DNA from: Leptobrachium leishanense
Taxonomy: Eukaryota; Chordata; Amphibia; Anura; Megophryidae
Direction: 5' to 3'
Assembly (NCBI GenBank): GCA_009667805.1
Contig: CM019072.1
Location: 36,573,519 to 36,637,518, forward strand
Length of the DNA stretch: 64,000 nt
Program-made: the position numbers and the translations under genes
Shown: positions 23,722-35,269 of the stretch, piece after piece
Position numbering within the stretch: position 1 is the stretch's first letter
Layout: each line of letters opens with the position of its first letter
Notes under the pieces: generated by a model
What the model was told of the DNA's origin: nothing
The model's input: the letters and a program-made list of their open reading frames with translations, nothing else
The model's database searches: none

Positions 23722-24828
23722 GACACTGCACTCGCTTACGGCAACTCCTATCTATCCAACAGGTCCTTCTCTGTGTCCTTTGCTCTGTGTCCTTTGGTGT
23801 AACTCAAGGCTCTGTCCTAGGTCCTCTGCTCTTCTCTATCTACACCTCCTCCGTGGGCAAAATCATAAACAGCTTTGGCTTCAATTACCACCTCTATGCT
23901 GATGACACTCAGATCTACCTCTCCACCCCTGATCTCTCTCCTCTTGTCCTTTCCAAAGTCAGCGACTGTTTATCTGCCATTTCCTCCTGGATGACCTCTC
24001 TCCTCCTTCTAATACCTCCCCACCTCCTGACTTTTCTATCGTGGTTGAGGGTATCACTATCTCCCCATCAAGCCTGGTTCATTGTCTTGGAGTTACACTC
24101 GACTCTGCTCTTTCCTTCCTCCCCCACATCCAGTGTCTTTCCTCCTCCTCCCGATACCAACTACGTAATATTTCCAGAATTCGACCATTTCTTACCACTG
24201 ACACCACAAAGCAACTCATCCACGCCCTTGTAATCTCCCAACTCGACTATTGTAATAATCTTCTAGTTGGCCTCCCTCTCTCCCGCCTCTCCCCCCTACA
24301 ATCCATTCTAAATGCCTCTGCCAGGCTCATCTACAAAGCTCTCACTAACTCAGCTCCCCACTACCTGTCCTCACTAATCACCAAGTACACCCCGGACCGC
24401 TCCCTAAGGTCAAACAGCGACCTGCGCCTAGCTTCTCCCCGCATCACCTCTTCCCATGATAGACTGCAGGAATTCTCAAGTGCAGCCCCCATCCTCTGGA
24501 ACGTTCTCCCTCATACGGTCAGACTTTCCCCTAGTTTCTCTTCCTTTAATCGGTCCCTTAAGACTTTCCTATTTTGGGAAGCCTACCACCCGACTCACTG
24601 ACGCAACCAGTCCATCACTCCCACCTTGCAGTTCTCTCCTCCTATTTCCACCCCAACCTTTCTAGATTGTGAGTTCCCCCGGGAATAGGGCCCTCGTTTC
24701 CTCCTGTACTGGTTTGTCAAATGTTGTTCAATGTATTGTAACCCTGTCGGTATTGTGCCCATTGTACAGCGCTGCAGAATGTGCTGGCGCTATATAAATA
24801 AAGAATAATAATAATAATGATAATAATA
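23722..24828 (+). mobile_element. L2/CR1-type LINE, 5'-truncated
   Basis: RT remnant on the plus strand. [20 protein letters not shown] precedes the catalytic box [12 protein letters not shown]; later LDYCNNLLVGLP and ARLIYKALTNSAPHYLSSLI give the C-terminal domain. One frameshift near 24030 and a 14-bp tandem duplication (tgtcctttgctctg, ~23775-23803) break it. The 3' end has gcgctatataaataaag and an (AAT)n tail, as in L2-like LINEs. Confidence 0.85.
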
Positions 24829-24948
24829 CCACCTTCTGCTTTTGAGCATCTGCTAACCATATTCAGGATGCCATTGTGCAACTCTTACCATACTCAATCA
24901 ATAATCAATTAACTTCAATCATACCCAGAGCGGATACATCCACAGTAA

Positions 24949-25290
24949 CTATACTGTGCTGAATTTTTTTTATCGTGCCGGTGTTTTTCGTTTCGGCCAG
25001 AACGTTCAGATTTGCAGTTACCACCAGCTTTTCAAAGACGTTAAAATTATGCGCGCAAACGATGTTCGTAAAAAGTTGCGCATCGATTGTAATACCATCC
25101 GCATACCAGCGCACAAACGCATCTGTTAAGTATAGGATGCGCTCACGAACTTGCGTTCACGCAGGGTTCATGCAGGGTCACTCACGCTAGACGTTAACGC
25201 GCATCGTATGCGAGAACGTCGTAATACGATGGTCAACGCAAAGGGTTTTGCCCCTTACGTTAATGTGCTTTTGCGCGCGTGCAAAAATTT
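24949..25290 (-). repeat. Internal fragment of Harbinger-type MITE (no ends)
   Basis: Matches the interior of the element at 31256-33218 (ggccagaacgttcagatttg, gattgtaataccatccgc). It lacks both GGGC-type termini. It runs up to the G-rich minisatellite. Confidence 0.65.
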
Positions 25291-25292
25291 GT

Positions 25293-25790
25293 CCCTGGGT
25301 CTGGTCGCTGGGCCTTGGAGTCTGGGCTGGGCCCTGGGTCTGGTTTGGGCCTTGGGGTCTGGGCCTGGTCCCTGGGTCTGGGCTTCGGGTCTTGGCCTTG
25401 GGGTCTGGGCCTGGTCCCTGGGTCTGGGCTTCGGGTCTTGGCCTTGGGGTCTGGGCCTGGTCCCTGGGTCTGGTCCCTGGGGTCTGGTCTGGGCCCTGGG
25501 TCTGGCCTAGGCCCTGGTGTATGGGCCCTGGGGTCTGGGCCTAGGGGTCTGGTCCCTGGGTCTGGGCCTGGTCCCTGGGGTCTGGTCTGGGGTCTGGGCC
25601 TGGCCTGGGCCCTGGGGTATGGGCTTTGGGGTCTGGGCCTTAGGGTCTGGGCCCCGGGGTCTGGGCCTTGGAGTATGGTCCCTGAGTCTGGGCTGGGCCT
25701 TGGGGTCTGGGCCCTGGGACTGTTCCCTGGGGTCTGGGCCTGGGGTTTGGTCTGTGCCATGCTGGGGTTTGGCTGGGCCCCTGAGGCTGG
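25293..25790 (+). repeat. G/T-rich minisatellite
   Basis: Variable copies of a ~12-30-bp unit built on GGTCTGGGCCTGGTCCCTGG and GGCCTTGGGGTCT. The plus strand is strongly purine/G-biased. All six frames stay open, producing Gly/Trp/Leu- or Pro/Gln-rich translations that are not genes. Confidence 0.95.
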
Positions 25791-25961
25791 TGGACTCACC
25801 TCTCCGCTCAACATCTTCTTCTCTCTGCACTTGTCACTGTGTGTGATTTGTGTGTCACACGTGTCACATACGTGACTAGAGGGTGGCGCCAAAGCAGCGT
25901 GCTTCGCACGTTGCTGTAGGGCCGCCCAGACAGCCAGTACAGCTCCGGATTCGGACTCCTA

Positions 25962-26690
25962 GGGCTCTATTACATTCTTAACGCAAATTTTAACACGTGC
26001 GCAAAAACGCATTAACGCGAGGGGCAAAACCCTTTGCGATGAACGTCGTATTACAACATCCGCGCAAAAAATGCGTGTTAACGTCTGACGCGGGTGGACC
26101 TGCACAAACCCTGTGCGAGCGTACTGTACTGCGCGCATCCTATGCTTAACATTGTAAGCACAAATGCGTTTGTGCGCTGGTATGCGGATGGTATTACAAT
26201 CTATGTGCAAAACTTTACAGACAACGTTTGCGCGCATAACTTTAACGTCTTTGAAAAGCTGATGGTAACGGCAAATCTGAAGTCCTGGCTGAACTCAAAT
26301 ACACCAGCCCCAAAAAAAATAATGTAGCAAAGTATAGTTACACATTCTACACATACCCAAACAATAAAATTGAGAAGTTGTGCGTGGTTTTATTATTGCT
26401 GCAGCATATATACTCAGATTGATTTTGACAGGCGCAAAAACTTAACGGGAGACAATTGTGGTTCTTAATTCTGATCGCGTGAAAAAACAGTCCGCGCACC
26501 AATTTCTGCACGCAACGTTAATGGGCGCGCATTTTTGCGCATCTTTTTTACGCGTGTTATTTTTTGACGGATGAAAAAATACGTGAGGATTGTAATACCA
26601 GCGTTAATTTATGCGTGTTAACGTTTAACGCTTCGCTCACAAATTAACTGGCTGTGCGAGCTTTTTTGTGCAAAGAATGTAATAGAGCCC
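25962..26690. mobile_element. Harbinger-type MITE H1 (729 bp)
   Basis: Ends GGGCTCTATTACATTCTTA and the complement GAATGTAATAGAGCCC, with a 3-bp duplication CTA (25959-25961 and 26691-26693). CpG-rich interior of gcgcaaa/aacgc words. No gene. Confidence 0.8.
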
Positions 26691-27800
26691 CTAGAGTCCG
26701 ATACCGGAGCTGATAAGAAGGGTGTGCTGCTGCTGTCGGTGGGGTCCCAGCAGGCCGGGCCCCTTACCGCAGCATGGGGCGTAATGCCCTGATGGCGGCC
26801 TGAAAACAACATCTCTATCATTGAAAATGTCGTATATACTGTATGATCTCTCGACCAGCGTTATATCGAAGGATTGAAGAAGTGAGGTACAACCTTGTCA
26901 GCAATAGATATTATGTTGCAGATGTGACATAATGTGACATAATAACATTCTTTTTAGTACGTAACCCAAGATGTATAAACCTTTAGATATTCTTATCAAT
27001 TGAATTATATCAAACACAGATAATTTCCAGTCAATGATGCAGTAAAAAAAGATATTTTTATTACAGCAACGTATATATATATGTATCATTCAAACAGATA
27101 ACAAATATTTGAATATATGTTTGCACTATATCATGGATCAGAGCTCACACATTTGAGACATATTTCTCACATTATCTCCACACATTAGTTTTGGTTTATC
27201 CATATCTTTATATCTATCCCGCTTGAAAGTTGGAGTTTATATCTAAGGGACGGTAGAGTTTATTATCCTCAACCAACTCGCAAATAAATTTAATTATGAA
27301 AACAGACAATTCAGCTTGGAATTATTAGGATAAGAGAATTTCAGCATACAGTTGGTTACTCTGCAGCCGCAAGCACCAATGTCTTATTCTCAATCTAGAA
27401 TTCTATTATAATCAAAGAGTTATTTGAATACGAGTTTGGTCAGACAGATAAGCTCTTTGCTGACTTTCTCAGCTGAAAATCAATCATCATCATACTTACC
27501 TCAACGAATGATTGACTTTAACAGCCGAACAGTACCACCAGCATGCGATAATAATCCGGTGATGTCGGGTGTATAATGTGTTGCTGTTTGATCTCTATGG
27601 AGATTTGTCACTGTTTGAGTATGGATAGTGGGATATGTAGTTTGTCTCTGAGCGTCTGGAAATACCAGAGAGAATTAATGCTTTGAATGAGTATCCAGTA
27701 TTAGTCAATTAAGACTTGAGAGTGCATGAGTGAGTGTGAGGGTCTCCAATGTTTTGGAGTTACATCCCCCCTGAGAGTTGAGTGGGTGTCCCCCGTTAAA
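26691..27800. other. Unassigned A/T-rich stretch
   Basis: No gene, paired termini or tandem array was found. It contains a short (AT)n run at ~27073-27083. It may be original host sequence near the phospholipase gene. Confidence 0.4.
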
Positions 27801-28540
27801 GGGCCCTATTACGATCTTCACGCAAACGTTAACGCTCACTTGCGTGAGCGTTAACGTTTGCTATGGTATCTACCGCATATAACAATCCAAACGCAAACGG
27901 GTTAAAAAACCCGTTCGTGTTTCATATCTTGCGCTCCTCTGCGCGAGGTTAATGTACTTTGTGCTCCCTATGCTTAACATGGGGAGCACAAAGTGTTAAT
28001 CAGTGCTGGATTACAAAGTCCCAGCGCTGATTATCGCCTGGCTCTGGTCAGCGAAAAGTTAACCAGAGCCAGGACTTGGTGTTAACGGATTCCGCTTCTG
28101 CAGAATCCGTTAACACCAGGCTAAAAAAATAAAAAAAGCATCCTATACTCACCTTCTGTCCCGCCGCGAGGACCGCGGCTCTGTTTGCCTCCTCCGGCCG
28201 GCGGGAGCAGGGAAAGACTGGGGGAAAAAATCCCCCCAGTCTCTCCCTGCATATCACTACGCTGACCGGCCGGATCTCGCGAGGCGAGATCTGGCTGGTC
28301 ATGTGACCGGCAGGGGGGAACGCAATGGAGTCCTATGGACTCCAGCGAGTGGATGCTGGCGGCTGTGCTCAGCGCTGCCGCGAGCATCCAGGCTTTTAAC
28401 GGGCGATAACAATGCAGGCAGCATTTTTTGCACCTGCATTGTAATCCAGCGTTAAAAAGTGGGCGCAAGGGGGGAAAACTGCGGGCGCAGTTTTTCCTCC
28501 CTTGCGCCTGCGTTTTAACCCTAGGATTGTAATAGAGCCC
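27801..28540. mobile_element. Harbinger-type MITE H2 (740 bp)
   Basis: Ends GGGCCCTATTACGATCTTC and complement-type GATTGTAATAGAGCCC, flanked by AAA on both sides (27798-27800 and 28541-28543). Internal hairpins such as GGATTCCGC/GCAGAATCC. The interior differs from H1, but the termini are the same type. Confidence 0.78.
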
Positions 28541-28599
28541 AAAGTGTCCAGATCAGAGACTCAGCTCAGACTTTGATTTAGAGTCTCCAGCCCCGATTG

Positions 28600-28708
28600 T
28601 TTTCCACCCCGCTTGCGCAGTATCTTTCATCCCCTTTCACGCCTCTCTCAATAAAGCGCTGCGGAATATGCTGGCGCTTTATAAATAAAGAATAATAATA
28701 ATAATTCC
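28600..28708 (+). repeat. L2-like LINE 3' tail fragment
   Basis: gctgcggaatatgctggcgc followed by tttataaataaag and (AAT)n, the same tail as at 24770-24828. No coding part remains. Confidence 0.75.
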
Positions 28709-28969
28709 TCCAATGACAAATTTTCTTGTAAAATAAAAGAAGCAATATATTTTAATTTTACTAATTATCTCACTTTCCGCTTGAGGGCAGTATTACATAA
28801 CGAGAAATTTTGTAAATATACAATACCTCTATTTATACTGATTAAAAGTTATTATTCTTGACCCTATCTCTTGTTCGATTTTACAAGGCCATGTTCTCAT
28901 TGTTTTTAATGAGCTGCGCCATCCAGGTGCAAGCAATGCCTCCCTACTTCATTAAGGAGGGGGTGCCGG

Positions 28970-29795
28970 ACAAAATCCCTACAGCCAGCTTCCCTAATGC
29001 CAACATCCCGACAGCCAACTTCCAGACAGGACAACTGCCGGACATCCCAACTTCCCTACACATCCAACTTCCAGACATTCAAAATCTCAGCGGCTAACCC
29101 TAATACTAACACCCTAACCCTAGGTTTAGGGGGGTTATGGCTAGGTTTAGGGGGGTTAGGATTAGGGCTAGGTTTAGGGGGTTAGGGATAGGTTATGGGG
29201 TTAGGGTTAGGTTTAGGGAGGATTTGGGTTAGTGCTAGATTTAGGGGTTTAGGGATAGGGCCAGGTTTAGAGGGGTTAGGGTTAGGACTAGGTTTAGGGG
29301 GGTTAGGGTTAGGGGTAGATATAGGGGGATTAGGGCTAGATTTAGGGGGTTAGGGCTAGATTTAGGGGGGTTAGGTTTAGGGGGTTAGGGTTAGATTTAG
29401 GGGGTTAGGGATAGATTTAGGGGGGTTAGATTTAGGGGGTTAGGGTTAGGGCTAGACTTAGGGGGTTAGGATCAGGACTAGGTTTAGGGGGTTAGGGTTA
29501 GGGCTAGGTTTAGGGGGGTTAGGGCTAGGGCTAGGGGGTTAGGGCTAGGTTTAGGGGGTTAGGGAGTAGGGTTCGGGTTAGCCGCTGGGATTTTGGATGT
29601 CTGAAAGGTGGCCGTCAGGGAATTCTCCGTGTAGGGAAGTTGGCCGTCAGGGAGTTGTCTATGTAGGGAAGTTGGCCGTCAGGGAGTTGTCTATGTAGGG
29701 AAGTTGGCCGTCAGGGAGTTGTCTATGTAGGGAAGTTGTCTGTGTCGGGATTTTGGCATTAGGGATCCTGGCTGTAGGGATTTCGACCCAAACCC
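28970..29795. mobile_element. TSD-flanked element filled with telomere-like repeats
   Basis: A 9-bp direct repeat ATTAAGGAG (28961-28969 and 29796-29804) flanks inverted ends with the shared core AAATCCCTACAGCC. Sub-terminal sequence is also inverted (cagcggctaaccc on the left, gggttagccgctg on the right). The centre is a (T)TTAGGG-like array. No gene. Superfamily not determined; 8-9-bp duplications occur in several DNA transposon groups. Confidence 0.75.
29098..29576 (+). repeat. Degenerate TTAGGG-like tandem array
   Basis: Alternating units GGGTTAGGG, GGGCTAGG and TTTAGGGG over ~480 bp. It resembles vertebrate telomere repeat but mixes 6- and 7-8-bp words. It sits inside a transposon, so it is not a chromosome end. 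Confidence 0.9.
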
Positions 29796-29955
29796 ATTAA
29801 GGAGACACGAGGCATATCTCTTCCTGCAATGCAAAGTTTAGACATGTGGCAGACCGTGGCGAGATGCTAAGTGCAGCCTAGACTCTCACACAAAGTAAAG
29901 AAAAACAATTTCCCTTTGATTTCAGTATACTCTATTTCAGTATAAGACAGACAAA

Positions 29956-30135
29956 CGGGGTTATTCAGAGCGCATGAAAAGCAGGAGAATGACTGGAGAA
30001 TGAAAAATTCTAGGTCAAAATAGCCAAATCAGAAAAATTCTCCCTTTCATCTCACTTTCCAAATCAGCTATTTTGACCTAGAATTTTTCATTCTCCAGTC
30101 ATTCTCCTGCGTTTCACGCTCTCTGAATAACCCTG
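29956..30135. mobile_element. Short palindromic MITE, family E type (180 bp)
   Basis: Ends CGGGGTTATTCAGAG and CTCTGAATAACCCTG, flanked by AAA (29953-29955, 30136-30138). Nearly perfect palindrome around aaattctaggtcaaaatag and its complement. Confidence 0.85.
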
Positions 30136-30630
30136 AAAGAATATCTACCAAACACAGTTTCAAAGCATTAACATCTAACATATCTTACCTAAATATATAT
30201 GGTGTATATATATTGATTATATAAGGCACTTAAATATACTCAGTTGGATATATAATTGAGTAAAGACCTGTAAGTATTTTATATTCTATCTATCTGTTCA
30301 TAAAACAAGATGGATGCCGGCACCATTTGTCTCTATAGATAGCCTCTTTACTCTGTCAACAGTTGTAGACATTATAAAAGTATAAGCATATCAAAATTGT
30401 ATCCAAGTGAACGGTGAGTCTCAACATAGATGAAACAGAGAATTTGCGGGTAAGGATATCAAACCATATCTAGTTATAGATTGTCTGGTAAGTAATACAG
30501 CGTGGTGTGAACGTGAAGATTGTGATGTATGTCAGAGAGCAAGGAGTTACATTATCTTCAAGTATTGGTGTATTGTATGGTGCTGCAGGAGATCATTTAT
30601 TGATGCTTTGAAATGAATAAGACTTGCAGT

Positions 30631-31205
30631 AGTCGGTATCACAGAATCAATGTAGCAGAGGTGTATATCTATAAACGGGAAGATATGGACTCTTATACCA
30701 GTTAATATTTTTGTTTCTGTTAGTTACAATATTTGTTCTTGTTTAGGTCTATGTAATCCTCATTATAGGACGCCTTGGAGAAGCAAAGAGCAGCTTTCCG
30801 GTCACACTCACATATATACATCTCACATGGATTGTTGTCACCTGTAAAGGGTGAGAGGAAACACATGTGTTAGACTGTAATCACCGTATTTTTCATGGTC
30901 ATATAGCAAATTCCCCCCCCCCCCATATCTTTACTTCACTTGCTCCTCACTGTGTGGCTTTGGCCATAAAATGAAGTGAATAGGTTGATCACCAACTCAA
31001 ACTATTTTATTGTGTGGGATGGACATCACCATAGGGTGGATTAGAAGTCTTTTAAGATCCCTGTCATACCTCATTTAGCTGCCATCTCGTGTCTCAGGTA
31101 ACCTTGGAGGACAATAACCTCCTGCCATCTTATCTAAACATGCTATCCTCCACCTAATTATTTAATCTACAATATTTAACACCTAAACTACAGCAGTAAA
31201 GTAAG
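30631..31205 (-). repeat. Duplicated phospholipase A2 block, copy 1
   Basis: Aligns with 56395-57665 across exon, splice site and intron, apart from the Harbinger insertion in copy 2. Shared intron landmarks: ctcaaactattttattgtgtg and tttaatctacaatatttaac. Evidence of gene or segment duplication. Confidence 0.85.
30720..30841 (-). CDS. Secreted phospholipase A2 (group I-like), last exon, copy 1
   Basis: Secreted phospholipase A2 cleaves the sn-2 ester of glycerophospholipids outside the cell or in the gut lumen. This exon begins after a good acceptor (pyrimidine tract, then TTTACAG at 30842) and encodes about 39 residues ending in TAA. It includes NPCEMYICECDRKAALCF and SYNEDY, with a final Cys one residue before the end. 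The Asp of CDRKAA fits the conserved active-site Asp, and the Cys spacing (C-x3-C-x-C-x6-C) fits the C-terminal disulfides. The last Cys position and context resemble group I (pancreatic) enzymes. The split codon is phase 1. Earlier exons (calcium loop, active-site His) were not found and should lie at higher coordinates. It could be a lone copy in a decayed gene, but the exon is intact. Confidence 0.82.
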
Positions 31206-31255
31206 GTTGGACGTCCATTGGATCCGTAGTCGTGCGACCGACATAGGGCCCTATT

Positions 31256-33218
31256 ACATTCTTAACGCAAAAATGCTCGCGCAGCATGTGAATTTTTGCA
31301 CGAAGCGTTAAACGTTAACGCGCGTATATCAACACTGGTATTACAATCCTCGGGCATTTTTCATCCGTCAAAAAAATAACGCACGGAAAACGGACGCGCA
31401 AAAACACAAGCGCGCATTAATGTTGCGTGCAGAAATCGGTGGGCGGACTGTTTTTTCACGCGATTCAGCCAATCAGAATTAAGAACCACAGTTGTCTCCC
31501 GTTAAGTTTTTGCTCCTGCCAAAATCAATTTGAGTATATATGCTGCAGCAATAATAAATGCACACACAACTTCTCCATTTTATTGTTTGGGTATGTGTAG
31601 AATGTGTAACTATACTTTGCTGCACTTTTTTTGGGCTGGTGTATTTGGGTTTGGCCAGGACGTTCAGATTTGCCATTAACACCAGCTTTTAGGAGTTGTT
31701 AACCACTTCCATGCGGAGGACGCGCTCAGCGCGTCCTCCACATGGCTCCCGCTGTGCGGAGGACGCGCTGAGCGCGTCCTCCCTTTGGGTCAGCGTTCGG
31801 CCGGGTTCCGGCCGATCGCTGGCCCCCCCGGTGCGGGCTGACATCCTCGATGTCAGCCCAGCATCCGGAACCGCCGCCGATGAAATTAGGTGTCATCGCG
31901 GCAGCGCGATGACACCTAATTCAGGCGCCCCCCGCATGTGTGGAGGAGGCGCCTGAAAGGGAGGGGGGAGGTCCTTCGGACCTCTCTCCCTCCCGATCGG
32001 CGGCGTTGCGGGGGTTAACCCAGGCACCATTTGGAAGGGCACAGCCTGCCCTTCCAAATGGTGCCTGGCATTAACCCCTGGGGAGCTGGATCGCGAATCG
32101 GCGCTGAAAAGCGCCGGTTTGTGATCCTTTCCCGGAGCTGGCCGACATCTTGGATGTCGGCCAAGCCTCCGGGAACTTCCCCTGAGGACTGGCGTCATCG
32201 GGCATAGCACGATGACGCCAGTCCTAGAGTTAACCCCTAACTGCCACCAACGGTGGAGATAGGGAGTTCCAATGAACTCCCTATCTCCCGATCCGTGGCA
32301 GCTAGGAGTTAAAGTTTGGTATGGTTGGATCGGCCAGAGCATGGCCGTTCCAACGATACCAAACACTACTGTGAAAAAGTTTTTTTTTAAAAATTAAAAT
32401 TTAAATTAAAAATAAAAATATATTTAAAAAAAAAATTATAAAAAAAAAATAAACATTTTTTTTTTCTTTTTTTTGGTTCGTTAATGCAGCAATATTGTTC
32501 CCATTTCAATTATAATGTGAACAATGATGCTGCACTAACGATTTTTGTATGCGGTGCGTTTGTTAAAAATCGTGTAATTTTCCCCAAAAAAAAATGTAAC
32601 GAGACCCCATCTCTAATTTTTTTAACAAGCGCACCCCATACAAAATATAACCGCAATTGCTCACATGTTAAAATGTGAAAAAAAACACTTTACACGCTGT
32701 AAATTATTGAAAATACATATTTTATTGCATTTTTTGTTCTAATATACAGACAGGACATAACATATACATAGAATAATGACATATTATGAATCTGCCGAGT
32801 CTGACGGAAAGAACGATATATAATATGTCTGGGTCATATACTAAAATAAGGCTTCAAAACACGTTTAAACATGATGAGCAAAACCGGTAAAAATGACCTC
32901 AGCACAGAGGTGTGAAAAGCCTCAGCGGCGAAAGGGTTAAAATTATGTGTGCAAACGCTGTGCGTTAAAAGCTGCGCATAGATTGTAATACCATCCGCGT
33001 AACAGCGCACAAACGCATTTGCACTCACAATGTTTAGTATAGGACGCGCGTAGTACAGTACGCTCGCAAAGGGTTTGCGCAGGTTCACCTGTGTTAGACG
33101 AGTGCGCGCGTTTGTTGCGCTAACAATGTAATACGATGTTTTGCGCAAAGGGTTTTGCCTCGCGTTAATGCGTTTTTGCACAGGCGCTGACGCTTGTGCA
33201 AAGATTGGAATAGGGCCC
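31256..33218. mobile_element. Harbinger-type MITE H3, split by MITE A copy 2
   Basis: Ends GGGCCCTATTACATTCTTA and GATTGGAATAGGGCCC with ATA on both sides (31253-31255, 33219-33221). The interior is interrupted at a TTAA by 31699-32940; the uninterrupted order is seen in the fragment at 24949-25290. Confidence 0.8.
31699..32940 (+). mobile_element. TTAA MITE family A, copy 2
   Basis: TTAA at 31699-31702 and 32937-32940. Ends CCACTTCCATGCGGAGG and GCGGCGAAAGGG. Several long GC hairpins (gaggacgcgctcagcgcgtcc; catttggaagggcacagcctgc paired with itself) are followed by an A/T-rich right half. It lacks MITE B and the hAT2 fragment found in copy 1. Confidence 0.82.
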
Positions 33219-33305
33219 ATAGTCGTCAGACTAGGAACGATATCAGTCGCACGACTTGGTCTGACGAGGGTCATCCACCGCATCAGACTAGCGATCAGCG
33301 ACTAT

Positions 33306-33459
33306 CAGAGTTATTCAGAGAGAGGTGAAAACTAGGAGAATGGCTGGAGTAGTGAAAATTCTAAATCAAAATAGACGATTTGGAAAGTGAGATAAATGGC
33401 CTAGAATTTTCACTTCTCCAGTCATTCTCCTGGTTTTCACCTCTCTCTGAATAACCCCG
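33306..33459. mobile_element. Short palindromic MITE, family E type (154 bp)
   Basis: Ends CAGAGTTATTCAGAGAG and CTCTCTGAATAACCCCG, TAT on both sides (33303-33305, 33460-33462). A shorter relative of 29956-30135. Confidence 0.85.
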
Positions 33460-33525
33460 TATGGACCCCAATTTTTTTTTTTTCTTGTTTTCTTTTTTCT
33501 GAGTCTATTGCATAATGCATTCGGC

Positions 33526-33858
33526 TTTTGGAATCACTGCAGTCCTTTGTTTCTGTGCAAAAATGGATATGGAGCAGCTGGATTCGCTGCCAGACAATCC
33601 ATACTGGAGACAGAGTGCGTTGGCTGAAGCGAAAACAACAGTGTTGGATGACCCCAATATTGGCGACAAGACTTCGATTAGGCGAGTTCCACCACTTGCA
33701 CGGAGAACTCCAGAAAGACCCTGTAAAATTTTTCAATTATTAGTATTACTGGATGTGTCTGGAGAAGTTCATATACATTTTACATGCTATTCAGCCAACT
33801 ATTTCAAAATACACTGATTTCAGAGATCACCCGAGGAACGACTAACCGTCACGTTTCG
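33526..33858 (+). pseudogene. PIF/Harbinger transposase, N-terminal exon remnant
   Basis: Frame with TPILATRLRLGEFHHLHGEL and QKDPVKFFNY, the N-terminal signature of Harbinger transposases. After a TAG at ~33741 the frame continues CLEKFIYIL and TISKYTDFRD. A small frameshift then leads to SPEERLTVTF, immediately followed by a splice donor GTAAGT (33859). The DDE domain is absent because downstream sequence is replaced by other elements. The expected second gene lies nearby at 35270-35590. Confidence 0.75.
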
Positions 33859-34195
33859 GTAAGTGACTTTATTAAATTTTGATATACACTGAAGTTCATT
33901 GTATACATGTATAAGTTGATACATGTATGTAATACATGATCTGTGTGTATGCGTATATTATACATAAATAAAAAGAAATTACAGGCACACTAGTTGAGGC
34001 ATATATTAGGTTTACTAAATGTACACCTTTTTTTAAATATTATATTATTATAATAACTTTGCATCGTAACATATTTAATACACAATCCAACATTATCCAT
34101 AATATTAAATATAAATATGAATATAAAAATATAAAAATTGCAATTTTTGGTTCGGAAACAGTAAAAAAAATGAAATCTAACAAAACACAACTTAA

Positions 34196-35044
34196 AGGGA
34201 TACTCTAGGCAACATGACCACCTAAGCTTTTTTAGGTGGGCATGATGCCCTGAGTATGCACTTGTCTTTCCCCCTCCCTCTGCTCAGTCGATCGGCTAAA
34301 AGAGCTGAGAGACGCGGAGGACTTTACTCCGCCCTCCCAGCTGTCAGCAGAGCGGGATTCATATTTCCCACTTCTGCCGACAATTGCCGAGTAGGAGACG
34401 TCATCGCGCTTTCAGCGCGATGACGTCTCCAACTCCCGCAGTAGCTGGCGGCAGCGGCTGAGGATTAGTGTTGCGCGCATCCTCTTGCACGTAACAAATA
34501 GAGGAAGCCTGCTGATTGGCTGGCTTACGTGAGAGGCGTTCATGCGCGCTTCTCACGTAAACCATTAGCCAAGTTCAAGATTTTCAGGACGGGAGCGGAA
34601 GAGGAGGGAGGTGAGTATATTAAAAAAAAGACGCCGTTGGAAACAAGTGGATTTTAGGGTAAGTATTACATTAAAAAAATATATATGTATTGCTTAGTAA
34701 TGGCTGACAACTTAAAGCAACAGTACGCTAATACATTAAATGCATGGCAATCTATGATTGCCAGAACAGCTATTCAAAAAGATGGCGATTCGCCAAATAT
34801 TAGCAAATTGCCAGTGAAATATGGTGCTGTTCCACAGCAGTTGCCAGTGAAATCCCCCACAGAGAGGCAATGGTTAAATCGATTCACAGACACCAAACAG
34901 CACCGAAATGCCCTGATGTCCAGTGGTTTCAATCCAGCGAATCCCATAGGCTTCAATGTAAAAAAAATATATATATACACAATAACTAGGAAGGTATATT
35001 TTAATGTAAAAAAAAGGGGGTGATTTTTAGCCTAGAGTGTTCCT
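34196..35044. mobile_element. TTAA MITE family C (849 bp)
   Basis: TTAA at 34192-34195 and 35045-35048. Ends AGGGATACTCTAGGC and complement-type GCCTAGAGTGTTCCT. It lies between the two Harbinger gene remnants, so it inserted into that transposon. Confidence 0.85.
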
Positions 35045-35269
35045 TTAACAAATAACAATTTTAACTATTCAGACAAATGATATAATCAAATCAGACTCAA
35101 AAAGAGCCATAAAAATCCCGCAACTCAGGGCTAAAGAAGGGTTCTGACACACCTGGTGGCCTTGATCTAAGAGATGGACCTGGAGGTGCATTGATCGGTT
35201 CCAGAGTGGAACTTGGCTGCAGTGTTTGCTGTTGTTGCTGTTGGGCAAGGGGTGCAGCATTTTTTTTTT

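Noticed and set aside
25260..25892. Collagen- or proline-rich-like open frames
   Set aside because: All arise from the G/T-rich minisatellite; both strands and several frames are open.
28891..28969. Small frame MFSLFLMSCAIQVQA... resembling a signal peptide
   Set aside because: Very short, runs into a transposon, no splice signals or homologue that I can name; not supported as a gene.
29098..29576. Chromosome-end telomere or fusion scar
   Set aside because: The tract is inside inverted ends with a 9-bp target duplication and is too degenerate for an active telomere.
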